NCBI RefSeq assembly: GCF_900105755.1
Contig: NZ_FNTQ01000001.1
Location: 5,952,001 to 6,016,000 of the forward strand
Source of the DNA: Streptomyces sp. Ag109_O5-10
Lineage (GTDB): Bacteria; Actinomycetota; Actinomycetes; Streptomycetales; Streptomycetaceae
Direction: 5' to 3'
Length of the DNA: 64,000 nt
Shown: positions 49,519-59,584 of the stretch, piece by piece
Position numbering within the stretch: the stretch's first letter is position 1
Layout of the letters: each line of letters starts with the position of its first letter
Program-made: the position numbers and the translations under genes
The notes under the pieces: model-generated
Seen by the model: the letters and a program-made list of their open reading frames with translations, nothing else
Database searches by the model: none
Told to the model about the DNA's origin: nothing

Positions 49519-51042
49519 TCACTCCTCGCGGAGGGCGAACCACAGCTCCATCCGGACGTCCGGGTCGTCGAGTTCGGCACCCAGCAGTGCCGCGCACCGG
49601 GCGATGCGCTGCCGCACGGTGTTGCGGTGGACGGTGAGGGCGACCGCGGTGCGGTCCCAACTGCCGTGCAGGGAGAGCCAGGTGCGCAGGGTGTCGGTGA
49701 GGGCGGGGTGCTCCGCGAGGGGGCCGAGGAGGGCGCGGGCGTGGGCCTGTGCGTCTTCCCGCGGGACGAGTTCGGCCAGGCCGGGGCGGCTGCCGTGCCG
49801 CAGCAGCGGGGTGCGGGTCGCTCGGGCGCGGGCCACTGCGCGTGCCGCTTGGGTACCGGCGAGGGCCAGCTGTTGCGCGGGTACGGGAGCGCTGACGCCG
49901 AGGGTCCAGCCGGGCTGTGGCTGAGGGGTCCGGTCGGCGGGGAGCAGGACCTGGACGATGTCCCCCACGGGGTCGACGAGGGTCGAGCCGAGTGCGGCGC
50001 CCAGGGCGGTGGCGGACAGGAGGTCGGGCGGGTGCGGGTGCGTGGGGGCTGGTCGCGCGGTTCCCCGCGCCCCTGACGGGGCGTGACGGTCACGTCGGTC
50101 GTCCGGCGACGCGTGTACGACCAGCCAGCTGTCCCCTCCTCCCAGCAGTGGTGCCACCTCCTCCGCCGTGTCGCCCAGCAGGAGTCGTACGAGGGCCGAG
50201 GTGCGGGCCGCGCCCGAGCCGCTCTGCTGTTCGCCGGTGAGGAGGGTGAGCAGGACCGTGGCCACCGAGGCGATGGTGTGGTCGCCCGGTTCGCGGGTGG
50301 GGGTGGCCACGCCGAGCGCGAAGCCGGTGCTGAGGGTGTAGGCGGCGAGGTGGGTGCCGGCGGCGGTGTGGGTGGCGGAGGTGGGGGTGCCGGGGCCGGA
50401 GGGGCGGACCACCTCCGCGAGCTCGGCCAGGGACGTGGTCACCGGGGGTTCGGGGCGCCGGCCCGCGGACGCGATCTCCGTGCCCTCCGGGCCGTACAGG
50501 GCCGTCCAGCCGCCCGTCCGCTGGGCCAGCTGACGCAGGACCGACGGCACCGGGTCGGGGCGGGCCGCGGCGGCGGCCAGGCTCTGCTGGGCCTCCGTGA
50601 CGCGGCGCAGTTCGGCGAGGCGGGCCTGGGCCAGCAGCTGCCAGACCGCGCGGGCGACGGCGGTGAAGGGGGTCTGCGGCGGGACCTCCAGGAGCGGGAG
50701 GCCGTGGCCGTCGCAGGCCTCGACCAGGGCGCGCGGAACCGCGTCGTGCACGGGGGCCAGTCCGAAGCCGAGGGCGGCGCCGCCCGCCGCGACGATCCGG
50801 GAGACGTAGTCGTCGAAGTAGGTGCCCGAGCCCGCCGCCTCCGGGATGTGCACGCCCGCCGTCAGCAGCAGCTCGCCGCCCAGCAGGTACGGGTACGGGT
50901 CGGCCATCTCCGAGGTGTGCGCGGCGTGGATGACGAGGGACGGGTCGGCGGGCCCGGCGATCCGGCGCAGTCCGAGGTCCTCGCGGGCCAGGAGGGCGGC
51001 GAGGGGCACGGGCGGCGTGGGCGGAGCCGTGGGGTCCGGCAT
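49519..51042 (-). CDS. PucR-family transcriptional regulator
   Basis: A 507-residue regulator. The N-terminal PucR-like ligand domain begins PVPLAALLAREDLGLRRIAG; a GAF-like middle follows, and the C-terminal HTH_30 lies near 440-500 (LRTWLSLHGSWDRTAVALTVHRNTVRQRIARCAALLGAELDDP). ATG 51042 is chosen because GGAGGAAA lies about 9 bases upstream. Residues about 317-342 (DRHAPSGARGTARPAPTHPH) are encoded by a dispersed intergenic repeat sitting in frame between two normal-looking segments. It is divergent from a solute symporter that is followed by a ureohydrolase and a ThDP enzyme, which it probably controls. Confidence 0.9.
   Translation of the reverse strand: MPDPTAPPTPPVPLAALLAREDLGLRRIAGPADPSLVIHAAHTSEMADPYPYLLGGELLLTAGVHIPEAAGSGTYFDDYVSRIVAAGGAALGFGLAPVHDAVPRALVEACDGHGLPLLEVPPQTPFTAVARAVWQLLAQARLAELRRVTEAQQSLAAAAARPDPVPSVLRQLAQRTGGWTALYGPEGTEIASAGRRPEPPVTTSLAELAEVVRPSGPGTPTSATHTAAGTHLAAYTLSTGFALGVATPTREPGDHTIASVATVLLTLLTGEQQSGSGAARTSALVRLLLGDTAEEVAPLLGGGDSWLVVHASPDDRRDRHAPSGARGTARPAPTHPHPPDLLSATALGAALGSTLVDPVGDIVQVLLPADRTPQPQPGWTLGVSAPVPAQQLALAGTQAARAVARARATRTPLLRHGSRPGLAELVPREDAQAHARALLGPLAEHPALTDTLRTWLSLHGSWDRTAVALTVHRNTVRQRIARCAALLGAELDDPDVRMELWFALREE
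50032..50090. repeat. Dispersed palindromic repeat inside the PucR coding sequence
   Basis: 50032-50073 matches 18014-18055 at 40 of 42 bases, including the hairpin GCGCGG-TTCC-CCGCGC, and continues into CCCCTGACGGGG. The same CCCC-TGA-GGGG end recurs at 55361-55377. Elsewhere in the window these elements lie only between genes. Confidence 0.85.
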
Positions 51043-51077
51043 GGTGTGCGTTTCCTCCATCCCGTACGGCTCGAATG

Positions 51078-51089
51078 GATGAAACGTAC
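51078..51089 (+). promoter_or_regulatory. Candidate PucR-binding motif (copy 1)
   Basis: GATGAAACGTAC lies between the divergent pucR and symporter genes. A near-identical 12-mer (GATGAAGCGTAG, 52668-52679) precedes the ureohydrolase gene. Shared placement in front of both units suggests one regulator binds both. Confidence 0.45.
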
Positions 51090-51167
51090 ACTTCGCAGCC
51101 GCTTTCCGGCCACCTAGTGTCGAGGCACCTCACCCGCCGGCGAGAACCCCCATCGAAGGAGGGCCCC

Positions 51168-52631
51168 GTGGCCGTCGACTACACCGTGATCGTCCTCTAC
51201 CTCGCCGGCATGCTGGCCATGGGCTGGTGGGGCATGCGCCGCGCCAGGTCGAAGAGCGACTTCCTGGTGGCCGGGCGGCGGCTCGGGCCCGTCATGTACT
51301 CCGGCACCATGGCCGCCATCGTGCTCGGCGGCGCGTCCACCATCGGCGGGGTCGGCCTGGGCTACCAGTACGGGCTGTCCGGCGCCTGGATGGTCTTCAC
51401 CATCGGCCTCGGCCTGCTCGCCCTCTCCGTCTTCTTCTCCGCCCGGATCGCCCGCCTCAAGGTGTACACCGTCTCCGAGATGCTGGATCTGCGGTACGGC
51501 GGCCGGGCGGGCGTGATCTCCGGGATCGTGATGTGGGCGTACACGCTCATGCTCGCCGTCACCTCGACCATCGCGTACGCCACGATCTTCGACGTCCTCT
51601 TCGACATGAACCGGACGGTCGCGATCATCATCGGCGGCTCGATCGTCGTCGCCTACTCGACGCTGGGCGGCATGTGGTCGATCACGCTGACCGACATGGT
51701 CCAGTTCGTGGTGAAGACGATCGGCGTGCTGCTGCTCCTGCTGCCCATCGCGGTCGTGAAGGCGGGCGGGTTCGGCGCGATGAGGGCGAAGCTGCCGACG
51801 TCGTACTTCGACCCGCTGGGCATCGGCGGCGAGACCATCTTCACGTACGTGCTGATCTATACCTTCGGCATGCTCATCGGGCAGGACATCTGGCAGCGGG
51901 TGTTCACCGCGCGCGGCGACCGGACGGCGAAGTGGGGCGGCACGGTGGCCGGCACGTACTGCCTGGTCTACGCCCTCGCCGGGGCCGTGATCGGGACCGC
52001 GGCCAGGGTGCTGTACCCGAAGCTGGGCAGCCCGGACGACGCCTTCGCGACCATCGTCAAGGACGAGCTCCCGGTCGGCGTGCGGGGGCTGGTGCTGGCG
52101 GCGGCCCTGGCCGCGGTGATGTCGACGTCCTCCGGCGCGCTGATCGCCTGTGCGACCGTCGCCAACAACGACATCTGGTCGCGGCTGCGGGGACGGGCCG
52201 GGACCGGCGCACGGGAACACGACGAGGTGCGCGGCAACCGGGTCTTCATCCTGGTCATGGGGCTCGGGGTGATCGGCACGGCCATCGCCCTCAACGACGT
52301 GGTCGAGGCGCTGACCGTGGCGTACAACCTGCTCGTCGGCGGCCTCCTCGTCCCGATCCTCGGCGGGCTGCTGTGGAAGCGCGGCACGGTCCAGGGCGCC
52401 CTGGCCGCCGTGACCGTAGGCGGCCTCGCGGTGATCGGCCTGATGGCGGGCTACGGCATCCTCGCCAACGAACCCGTCTACTACGGCCTGCTCTCCTCCC
52501 TCGTCGCGTACGTCGCCGTCTCCCTGGCGACGAAGCCGACCGACGCGGCCGTGCTGGCCAACTGGCGGGAACGGCTCGCGGGCCGTGGCACCCCCGAACT
52601 CGTGTCCGAACCGGTCCCGGCCCACCAGTAG
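51168..52631 (+). CDS. Sodium:solute symporter (SSS family)
   Basis: A 487-residue membrane protein with about 13 helices (VDYTVIVLYLAGMLAMGWW, then MYSGTMAAIVLGGASTIGGVGLGY in the region of the sodium site). The sequence SKSDFLVAGRRLGP is a typical SSS loop. GTG 51168 follows GAAGGAGGG. The substrate is not readable; the ureohydrolase immediately downstream suggests agmatine, guanidinobutyrate or another guanidino compound or polyamine. The gap to the ureohydrolase gene is 66 bases, so the pair may be one operon with a second promoter. Confidence 0.88.
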   Translation: MAVDYTVIVLYLAGMLAMGWWGMRRARSKSDFLVAGRRLGPVMYSGTMAAIVLGGASTIGGVGLGYQYGLSGAWMVFTIGLGLLALSVFFSARIARLKVYTVSEMLDLRYGGRAGVISGIVMWAYTLMLAVTSTIAYATIFDVLFDMNRTVAIIIGGSIVVAYSTLGGMWSITLTDMVQFVVKTIGVLLLLLPIAVVKAGGFGAMRAKLPTSYFDPLGIGGETIFTYVLIYTFGMLIGQDIWQRVFTARGDRTAKWGGTVAGTYCLVYALAGAVIGTAARVLYPKLGSPDDAFATIVKDELPVGVRGLVLAAALAAVMSTSSGALIACATVANNDIWSRLRGRAGTGAREHDEVRGNRVFILVMGLGVIGTAIALNDVVEALTVAYNLLVGGLLVPILGGLLWKRGTVQGALAAVTVGGLAVIGLMAGYGILANEPVYYGLLSSLVAYVAVSLATKPTDAAVLANWRERLAGRGTPELVSEPVPAHQ

Positions 52632-52667
52632 AGTCGTAGCAGAAGTAGTGCATAGCGGTACGTACGC

Positions 52668-52679
52668 GATGAAGCGTAG
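52668..52679 (+). promoter_or_regulatory. Candidate PucR-binding motif (copy 2)
   Basis: GATGAAGCGTAG, 10 of 12 bases identical to the motif at 51078-51089, 18 bases before the ureohydrolase start. It follows the palindrome GTACGTAC (52658-52665). Confidence 0.4.
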
Positions 52680-52697
52680 GAAAGAAGGCAGCACCCC

Positions 52698-53666
52698 ATG
52701 AGCAGCAACGAGACACCCCGCGGCCCCGTCGACTCCTCCCGCGTCCCGCGGTACGCCGGTCCCGCGACCTTCGCCCGGCTGCCCCGCCTCGACGAGGTCG
52801 GCCGCGCCGACGTCGCCGTGGTGGGCGTGCCGTTCGACTCGGGCGTCTCGTACCGGCCCGGCGCCCGCTTCGGCGGCAACGCCATCCGCGAGGCGTCCCG
52901 GCTGCTGCGCCCCTACAACCCCGCGCAGGACGCCTCGCCCTTCGCCCTCGCCCAGGTCGCGGACGGCGGTGACATAGCCGTCAACCCCTTCAACATCAAC
53001 GAGGCGGTCGAGACGATCGAGGCCGCCGCCGACGATCTCCTCGGCACCGGCGCCCGCCTGATGACCCTGGGCGGCGACCACACCATCGCCCTGCCCCTGC
53101 TGCGCAGCGTCGCCAAGAAGCACGGCCCGGTCGCGCTCCTCCACTTCGACGCCCACCTCGACACCTGGGACACCTACTTCGGCGCCGAGTACACGCACGG
53201 CACCCCGTTCCGGCGGGCGGTGGAGGAGGGCATCCTGGACACCTCGGCCCTCTCGCACGTCGGCACCCGCGGCCCGCTCTACGGCAAGCAGGACCTCACC
53301 GACGACGAGAAGATGGGCTTCGGCATCGTCACCTCGGCGGACATCTACCGCCGGGGCGCCGACGAGGTGGCCGACCAGCTGCGGCAGCGCATCGGCGACC
53401 GTCCGCTCTACATCTCGATCGACATCGACTGTCTGGACCCCGCTCACGCCCCGGGCACCGGCACGCCCGAGGCGGGTGGTATGACGTCCAGGGAGCTGCT
53501 GGAGATCCTGCGCGGTCTGGCCACGTGCCACCTCGTCTCGGCGGACCTCGTCGAGGTGGCCCCCGCGTACGACCACGCCGAGATCACCTCGGTGGCGGCC
53601 TCGCACACGGCATACGAACTGACCACGATCATGACCCGACAGATTGCCGAGGCTCGTTCGAAGTGA
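52698..53666 (+). CDS. speB: Ureohydrolase: agmatinase or guanidino-acid hydrolase
   Basis: A 322-residue arginase-fold enzyme with the complete binuclear Mn site: GGDHTIALPLL, LLHFDAHLDTWD, and SIDIDCLDPAHAPGTGTPEAGG. It removes urea from a guanidino substrate. Agmatinase and guanidinobutyrase/guanidinopropionase share these motifs, so the name speB is provisional. It is coupled to a ThDP enzyme by a GTGA overlap and preceded by an SSS transporter, an arrangement that suits import and breakdown of a guanidino compound better than housekeeping polyamine synthesis. Confidence 0.9.
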   Translation: MSSNETPRGPVDSSRVPRYAGPATFARLPRLDEVGRADVAVVGVPFDSGVSYRPGARFGGNAIREASRLLRPYNPAQDASPFALAQVADGGDIAVNPFNINEAVETIEAAADDLLGTGARLMTLGGDHTIALPLLRSVAKKHGPVALLHFDAHLDTWDTYFGAEYTHGTPFRRAVEEGILDTSALSHVGTRGPLYGKQDLTDDEKMGFGIVTSADIYRRGADEVADQLRQRIGDRPLYISIDIDCLDPAHAPGTGTPEAGGMTSRELLEILRGLATCHLVSADLVEVAPAYDHAEITSVAASHTAYELTTIMTRQIAEARSK

Positions 53667-55351
53667 CGCACGACCACGACCTGGTGCTCCGCCCGACCGA
53701 GGCGCAGACGGCCGCAGCCCTGAACCCGCCCGCCGGCCGCAACGGCGGAGACCTGGTCGTGGAGACCCTGGCCGGGCTCGGCGCGACCACCGTCTTCGGG
53801 CTGCCCGGCCAGCACGCCCTCGGCATGTTCGACGCCCTGCGCCGCTCCTCGCTGCAGTACGTCGGCCTGCGGGTGGAGAACAACGCGGGCTTCGCGGCGG
53901 ACGCCTACGGCAGGATCACCGGCGAGGCGGCCCCGCTGCTCCTCTCCACCGGCCCCGGCGCGCTGACCTCGCTGGCCGCGCTGCACGAGGCGGCCTCGGC
54001 GTCGGCGCCCGTCCTCGCGATCAGCAGCCAGATCCCCACCGCGGGCCTGGGCGGCGGCCGCCACGGCTACCTGCACGAACTCCCGGACCAGGCGGCCTCC
54101 TTCCGGGGCGTGGTGAAGTCGGTCCACACCGTCCGCACCCAATCGCAGATCCCGTCCGCGATCGCGGCCGCCTGGCAGTCGGCGCTGACCGTCCCGCACG
54201 GCCCGGTGTGGGTGGAGATCCCGCAGGACGTGCTCCTCGCGGACGCCGCGCTGCCCGTGGTGACGGCGGTCGACGCGACCCCCGACGAACTCCCCCCGCG
54301 CCCCGAACTGACCGCGGTGGCGGCCGACCTGCTCTCCCGCGCGGCCCGCCCGGCGATCATCGCGGGCGGCGGCGTCGTACGGGCGGACGCCTCCGGGAAG
54401 CTGCGGCAACTCGCGGAGACGCTGAACGCTCCGGTCGTCACCACGTACGGCGGCAAGGGCGCGTTCCCCTGGCATCACCCCCTGTCCCTCCAGTCCTGGC
54501 TGGAGGACCGGCACACCACGGACTTCCTGGAGGACGCCGACGTCCTTCTCGTGGTGGGCTCGGGCCTCGGCGAACTCTCCTCCAACTACCACACGTTCAA
54601 GCCGCGCGGCCGCGTGATCCAGATCGAGGCGGACCTCGGCAAGCTGGAGTCCAACCATCCGGCGCTGGGCATCCACGCCGACGCGCGGCTCGCGCTCCAG
54701 GCCCTGCTGGAGACGGTGACCCCGCGCGCGGACGACACGGCGGCCGACCGGGTACGGAACCTCCTCGGCAAGGTCTCCGACCGCATCGCCGCCCAGGAAC
54801 TCACCCTGGAACAGGAGGTGCTGGCGTCGGTCCGCCGCGCGCTCCCCGCCGGTTCGCCGTCCTTCTGGGACATGACGATCCTGGCGTACTGGGCCTGGTC
54901 AGCCTTCGACGCCCAGGCCCCGAACCTCATGCACTCCGCCCAGGGCGCCGGCGGCCTCGGCTACGGCTTCCCCGCGGCCCTCGGCGCGGCCGCCGCCGAC
55001 CCGAGCCGCCCGGTCCTGGCGGTCTCCGGCGACGGCGGCGCCCTCTACTCCATCGCCGAACTGGCGACCGCGAGGCAGCACGACCTCCCGGTCACCTGGC
55101 TCATCGTCGACGACGGCGGCTACGGCATCCTCCGCGAGTACATGACCGACGCCTTCGGCGAGCCGACGGCGACGGAACTGTCCCGCCCCGACTACGTGGC
55201 GCTCGCCGAGTCCTTCGGCGTCCCGGGGGTCCGCACGTCCCCGGAGACCCTGGAGACCGACCTCGCGAAGGCGCTCGCCGAACCGGGCCCCTCGGTCGTC
55301 GTACTCCCCGCCCTGCTGCGGATGTTCGCGCCGACGCACCTGGTGGACTGA
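53663..55351 (+). CDS. Thiamine-diphosphate enzyme (acetolactate synthase/benzoylformate decarboxylase superfamily)
   Basis: A 562-residue three-domain ThDP enzyme. The N-terminal Pyr domain carries Glu72 in RVENNAGFAADAYGR, which activates ThDP. The centre binds no obvious FAD. The PP domain has SGDGGALYSIAELATARQHDLP, but the second half of the usual GDG-N motif reads IVDDGGYGIL, with Asp in place of Asn. GTG 53663 overlaps the ureohydrolase stop, so it is the second gene of a coupled pair. Likely roles are decarboxylation of a 2-oxo acid or carboligation of a degradation product. The substrate is unknown. Confidence 0.85.
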   Translation: MTHDHDLVLRPTEAQTAAALNPPAGRNGGDLVVETLAGLGATTVFGLPGQHALGMFDALRRSSLQYVGLRVENNAGFAADAYGRITGEAAPLLLSTGPGALTSLAALHEAASASAPVLAISSQIPTAGLGGGRHGYLHELPDQAASFRGVVKSVHTVRTQSQIPSAIAAAWQSALTVPHGPVWVEIPQDVLLADAALPVVTAVDATPDELPPRPELTAVAADLLSRAARPAIIAGGGVVRADASGKLRQLAETLNAPVVTTYGGKGAFPWHHPLSLQSWLEDRHTTDFLEDADVLLVVGSGLGELSSNYHTFKPRGRVIQIEADLGKLESNHPALGIHADARLALQALLETVTPRADDTAADRVRNLLGKVSDRIAAQELTLEQEVLASVRRALPAGSPSFWDMTILAYWAWSAFDAQAPNLMHSAQGAGGLGYGFPAALGAAAADPSRPVLAVSGDGGALYSIAELATARQHDLPVTWLIVDDGGYGILREYMTDAFGEPTATELSRPDYVALAESFGVPGVRTSPETLETDLAKALAEPGPSVVVLPALLRMFAPTHLVD

Positions 55352-55360
55352 GCCGGTCCA

Positions 55361-55458
55361 GCGCCCCTGAGGGGTGCGGGGCTGTATCGATGTGCGGCTC
55401 CGCCGCGTGGGCGCGATCAGCCGCGACGGTGCCGCAGTCGACTGACGGCCCGTCGCGG
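55361..55458. terminator. Two hairpins between the ThDP gene and the I36-type gene
   Basis: GCGCCCC-TGA-GGGGTGC (55361-55377, one G-U) lies 10 bases after the ThDP stop. A perfect 9-bp pair CCGCGACGG (55421-55429) with CCGTCGCGG (55450-55458) lies 18 bases beyond the stop of the minus-strand gene at 55476. Together they terminate both convergent units. They resemble the dispersed repeats at 18014 and 50032. Confidence 0.7.
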
Positions 55459-55475
55459 CGCTTCCGACGGAGCGC

Positions 55476-55832
55476 TCAACAGGCGCCCGCCCCCACCCCG
55501 TCGATCCGCCCGCCGAAGTCGCCGCGGTACTGGGAGCGCCAGTCGCCGTTGAAGACGTCGCGCTTCTCGGTCGGGGACCAGTTGACGAAGCAGGCGCGGG
55601 TGGAGGCGACGAAGGAGCCGACGTTGTCGTGGAGGCCCGGCGGCATGTCGCGGTAGCCGCTGCGGGCCGTCCACTCCCAGTAGTCGCCGCCGAAGCCCTC
55701 GCCGCTCCAGAAGCAGACCGAGCCGTCGGGACAGGACGGGGCGGCGGCCGCGTGGGCGGAGGCGCTCTGGGCGGGGACGACGAGCGCGGTCAGGGCGAGG
55801 GCGGTGGCGAGGGACCAGGTGCGAAGCTTCAC
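55476..55832 (-). CDS. Secreted peptidase-inhibitor I36-like protein
   Basis: A 118-residue exported protein. The signal peptide is KLRTWSLATALALTALVVPAQSASA. The mature domain (CPDGSVCFWSGEGFGGDYWEW, later ACFVNWSPTEKRDVFNGDW and a C-terminal Cys) has the CxxGxxCxW opening of the I36 (SMI-like) family, secreted Streptomyces metalloprotease inhibitors related to crystallin folds. Four Cys suggest two disulphides. GTG 55832 follows GGAGA. Inhibition of a protease is known for the family, not shown here. Confidence 0.85.
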   Translation of the reverse strand: MKLRTWSLATALALTALVVPAQSASAHAAAAPSCPDGSVCFWSGEGFGGDYWEWTARSGYRDMPPGLHDNVGSFVASTRACFVNWSPTEKRDVFNGDWRSQYRGDFGGRIDGVGAGAC

Positions 55833-56014
55833 GGGAGTCTCCGGAAAGGGGAGTTGGGGACGCACCGGCGGAACTGCCGGGGCGCCCCCATGCTCCTTGG
55901 CGGTCACGCGGACACGCCCGAGTCCATGATCGACTTCACCTGTGTGAGGTAAGTAGTACGACCGGTCCGCCCACCAGGTCGCGTCGACCCATTCCGGGCG
56001 GCGTGAAAGGAGAC

Positions 56015-56036
56015 CCCCCGGCCGTGCGGCCGGGGG
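56015..56036 (-). terminator. Terminator hairpin after the GT39 gene
   Basis: CCCCCGGCC (56015-56023) pairs with GGCCGGGGG (56028-56036) around GTGC, about 20 bases beyond the stop of the gene at 56056. Confidence 0.8.
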
Positions 56037-56055
56037 CCTCGGTGCCGGCGGTGCG

Positions 56056-58323
<2,268 letters not shown>

Positions 58324-58418
58324 GCCACCATGCGGGCGGCCGATGGGCGAGGGCTGTGCTGATCCTGGGCGCAGGCTGTGGGTGGATGAGATGTCGGTAA
58401 GAGGGCGGCCGCCGCGGG

Positions 58419-59474
58419 TCAGCGCACGCGGACCGACAGCCGGTAGAACCGCGTCGTCTGGGCCGCGTTCTGGTTGTCGTCGCTGACCAGGAGGACCTGG
58501 TACGCGCCCTTCGCCCGGCCGGTGACGACCATGCCCTCGATGTTGTCGAGGAGCGGGTTGGGCTGCGGCTGCTTGGCCGTGGCGCCGAGCGTCGGGCAGG
58601 CGGCGACGTCCGTGAGCAGGGTCTTCCTGATCAGCCGTACGCCGGCCTGGCCGGTGAGGTTCTCGATGCCGCTGGTGTCCGTGGCGTGGTGCGGGTCGGC
58701 CAGGAAGAGGCGGACGGTGTTGCCGACGCCGGAGGTGAAGCCGCGCTCCAGGACGAGGAGCCGGCCGTCGGGGAGCGCCTGCACCTCGGGGACGCCGAGG
58801 ATCGGGTCGTCGGTGCGGTAGGCGTACTGGGCCGCCGGCTTGAAGTGGCCGCCCCTGCTCCGGGTCCAGGTCTGGAAGCGGACGATCCCGGCGGTGTCGC
58901 CGGAGAGGGCGTACTCCATGGAGGCCAGCAGGGTGCGGCCGCCGTTCAGGAGGGTCAGCCCCTCGAAGGTCTGGTTGGTGGTGGCCCGCCCGGCCGGGGA
59001 GACGAGGAGCGAGGACGGCACGGGGAGCCGGTCCAGGATCCTGCCGTCCGCCGAGTAGCGGCGGATGGACGGCTCGGTCTCGGAGGTGATCAGGCGGGTG
59101 CCGTCCCGGTCCACGACCAGGCCCTCGGAGTCGAGCGCGGCGCCGTTCTCGTCGGCGAGCCCGACGACCTTCTTCGGCGCGAGCGTCTTCGCGTCCAGGT
59201 CGAAGAGGTACGACCGGTCGGCGAGGGCGGCGAGCGAGCCGTCCTCGTCCACGGCGAGCGCGGAGAGGTTGCCGACGAAATAGCCGCCGAAGGCCGTCTT
59301 GTCGAGGGCGTCGGAGAAGCTGTCGAGGGAGACCGAGGACGAACACGCGTGAGCGGAGGCGGTGTCGGCCGCGTCGGTGCGGGTCGCGACGGCGTTGGCG
59401 GACCCGGCGGCGGACAGACAGGTGGCCGCCGCCAGGCCGGCGGTGACGGTGGCGAGTACGGTTCGCAGGCGCAT
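58419..59474 (-). CDS. Secreted phytase-like esterase domain protein
   Basis: A 351-residue exported protein. The signal peptide is RLRTVLATVTAGLAAATCLSAAGSANA. The rest has the beta-propeller-like pattern of the esterase-like activity of phytase family (VGNLSALAVDEDGSLAALADR, then ENGAALDSEGLVVDRDG, NQTFEGLTLLNGGRTLLASME and DNIEGMVVTGRAKG). ATG 59474 begins the signal peptide. Enzyme activity in this family is poorly defined. It lies between the GT39 gene and a beta-lactamase-fold gene, all on the minus strand. Confidence 0.85.
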   Translation of the reverse strand: MRLRTVLATVTAGLAAATCLSAAGSANAVATRTDAADTASAHACSSSVSLDSFSDALDKTAFGGYFVGNLSALAVDEDGSLAALADRSYLFDLDAKTLAPKKVVGLADENGAALDSEGLVVDRDGTRLITSETEPSIRRYSADGRILDRLPVPSSLLVSPAGRATTNQTFEGLTLLNGGRTLLASMEYALSGDTAGIVRFQTWTRSRGGHFKPAAQYAYRTDDPILGVPEVQALPDGRLLVLERGFTSGVGNTVRLFLADPHHATDTSGIENLTGQAGVRLIRKTLLTDVAACPTLGATAKQPQPNPLLDNIEGMVVTGRAKGAYQVLLVSDDNQNAAQTTRFYRLSVRVR

Positions 59475-59584
59475 GGCGGTCACCGTAGAGGGAACCGGTG
59501 GCGGGGTGGAGACCGCCCCGTGCGGGAAGGGGTCGATTTCCGGCCGCCGGGACCGCACTTGGGTACGCGAGCCGCCGTCGTGGC

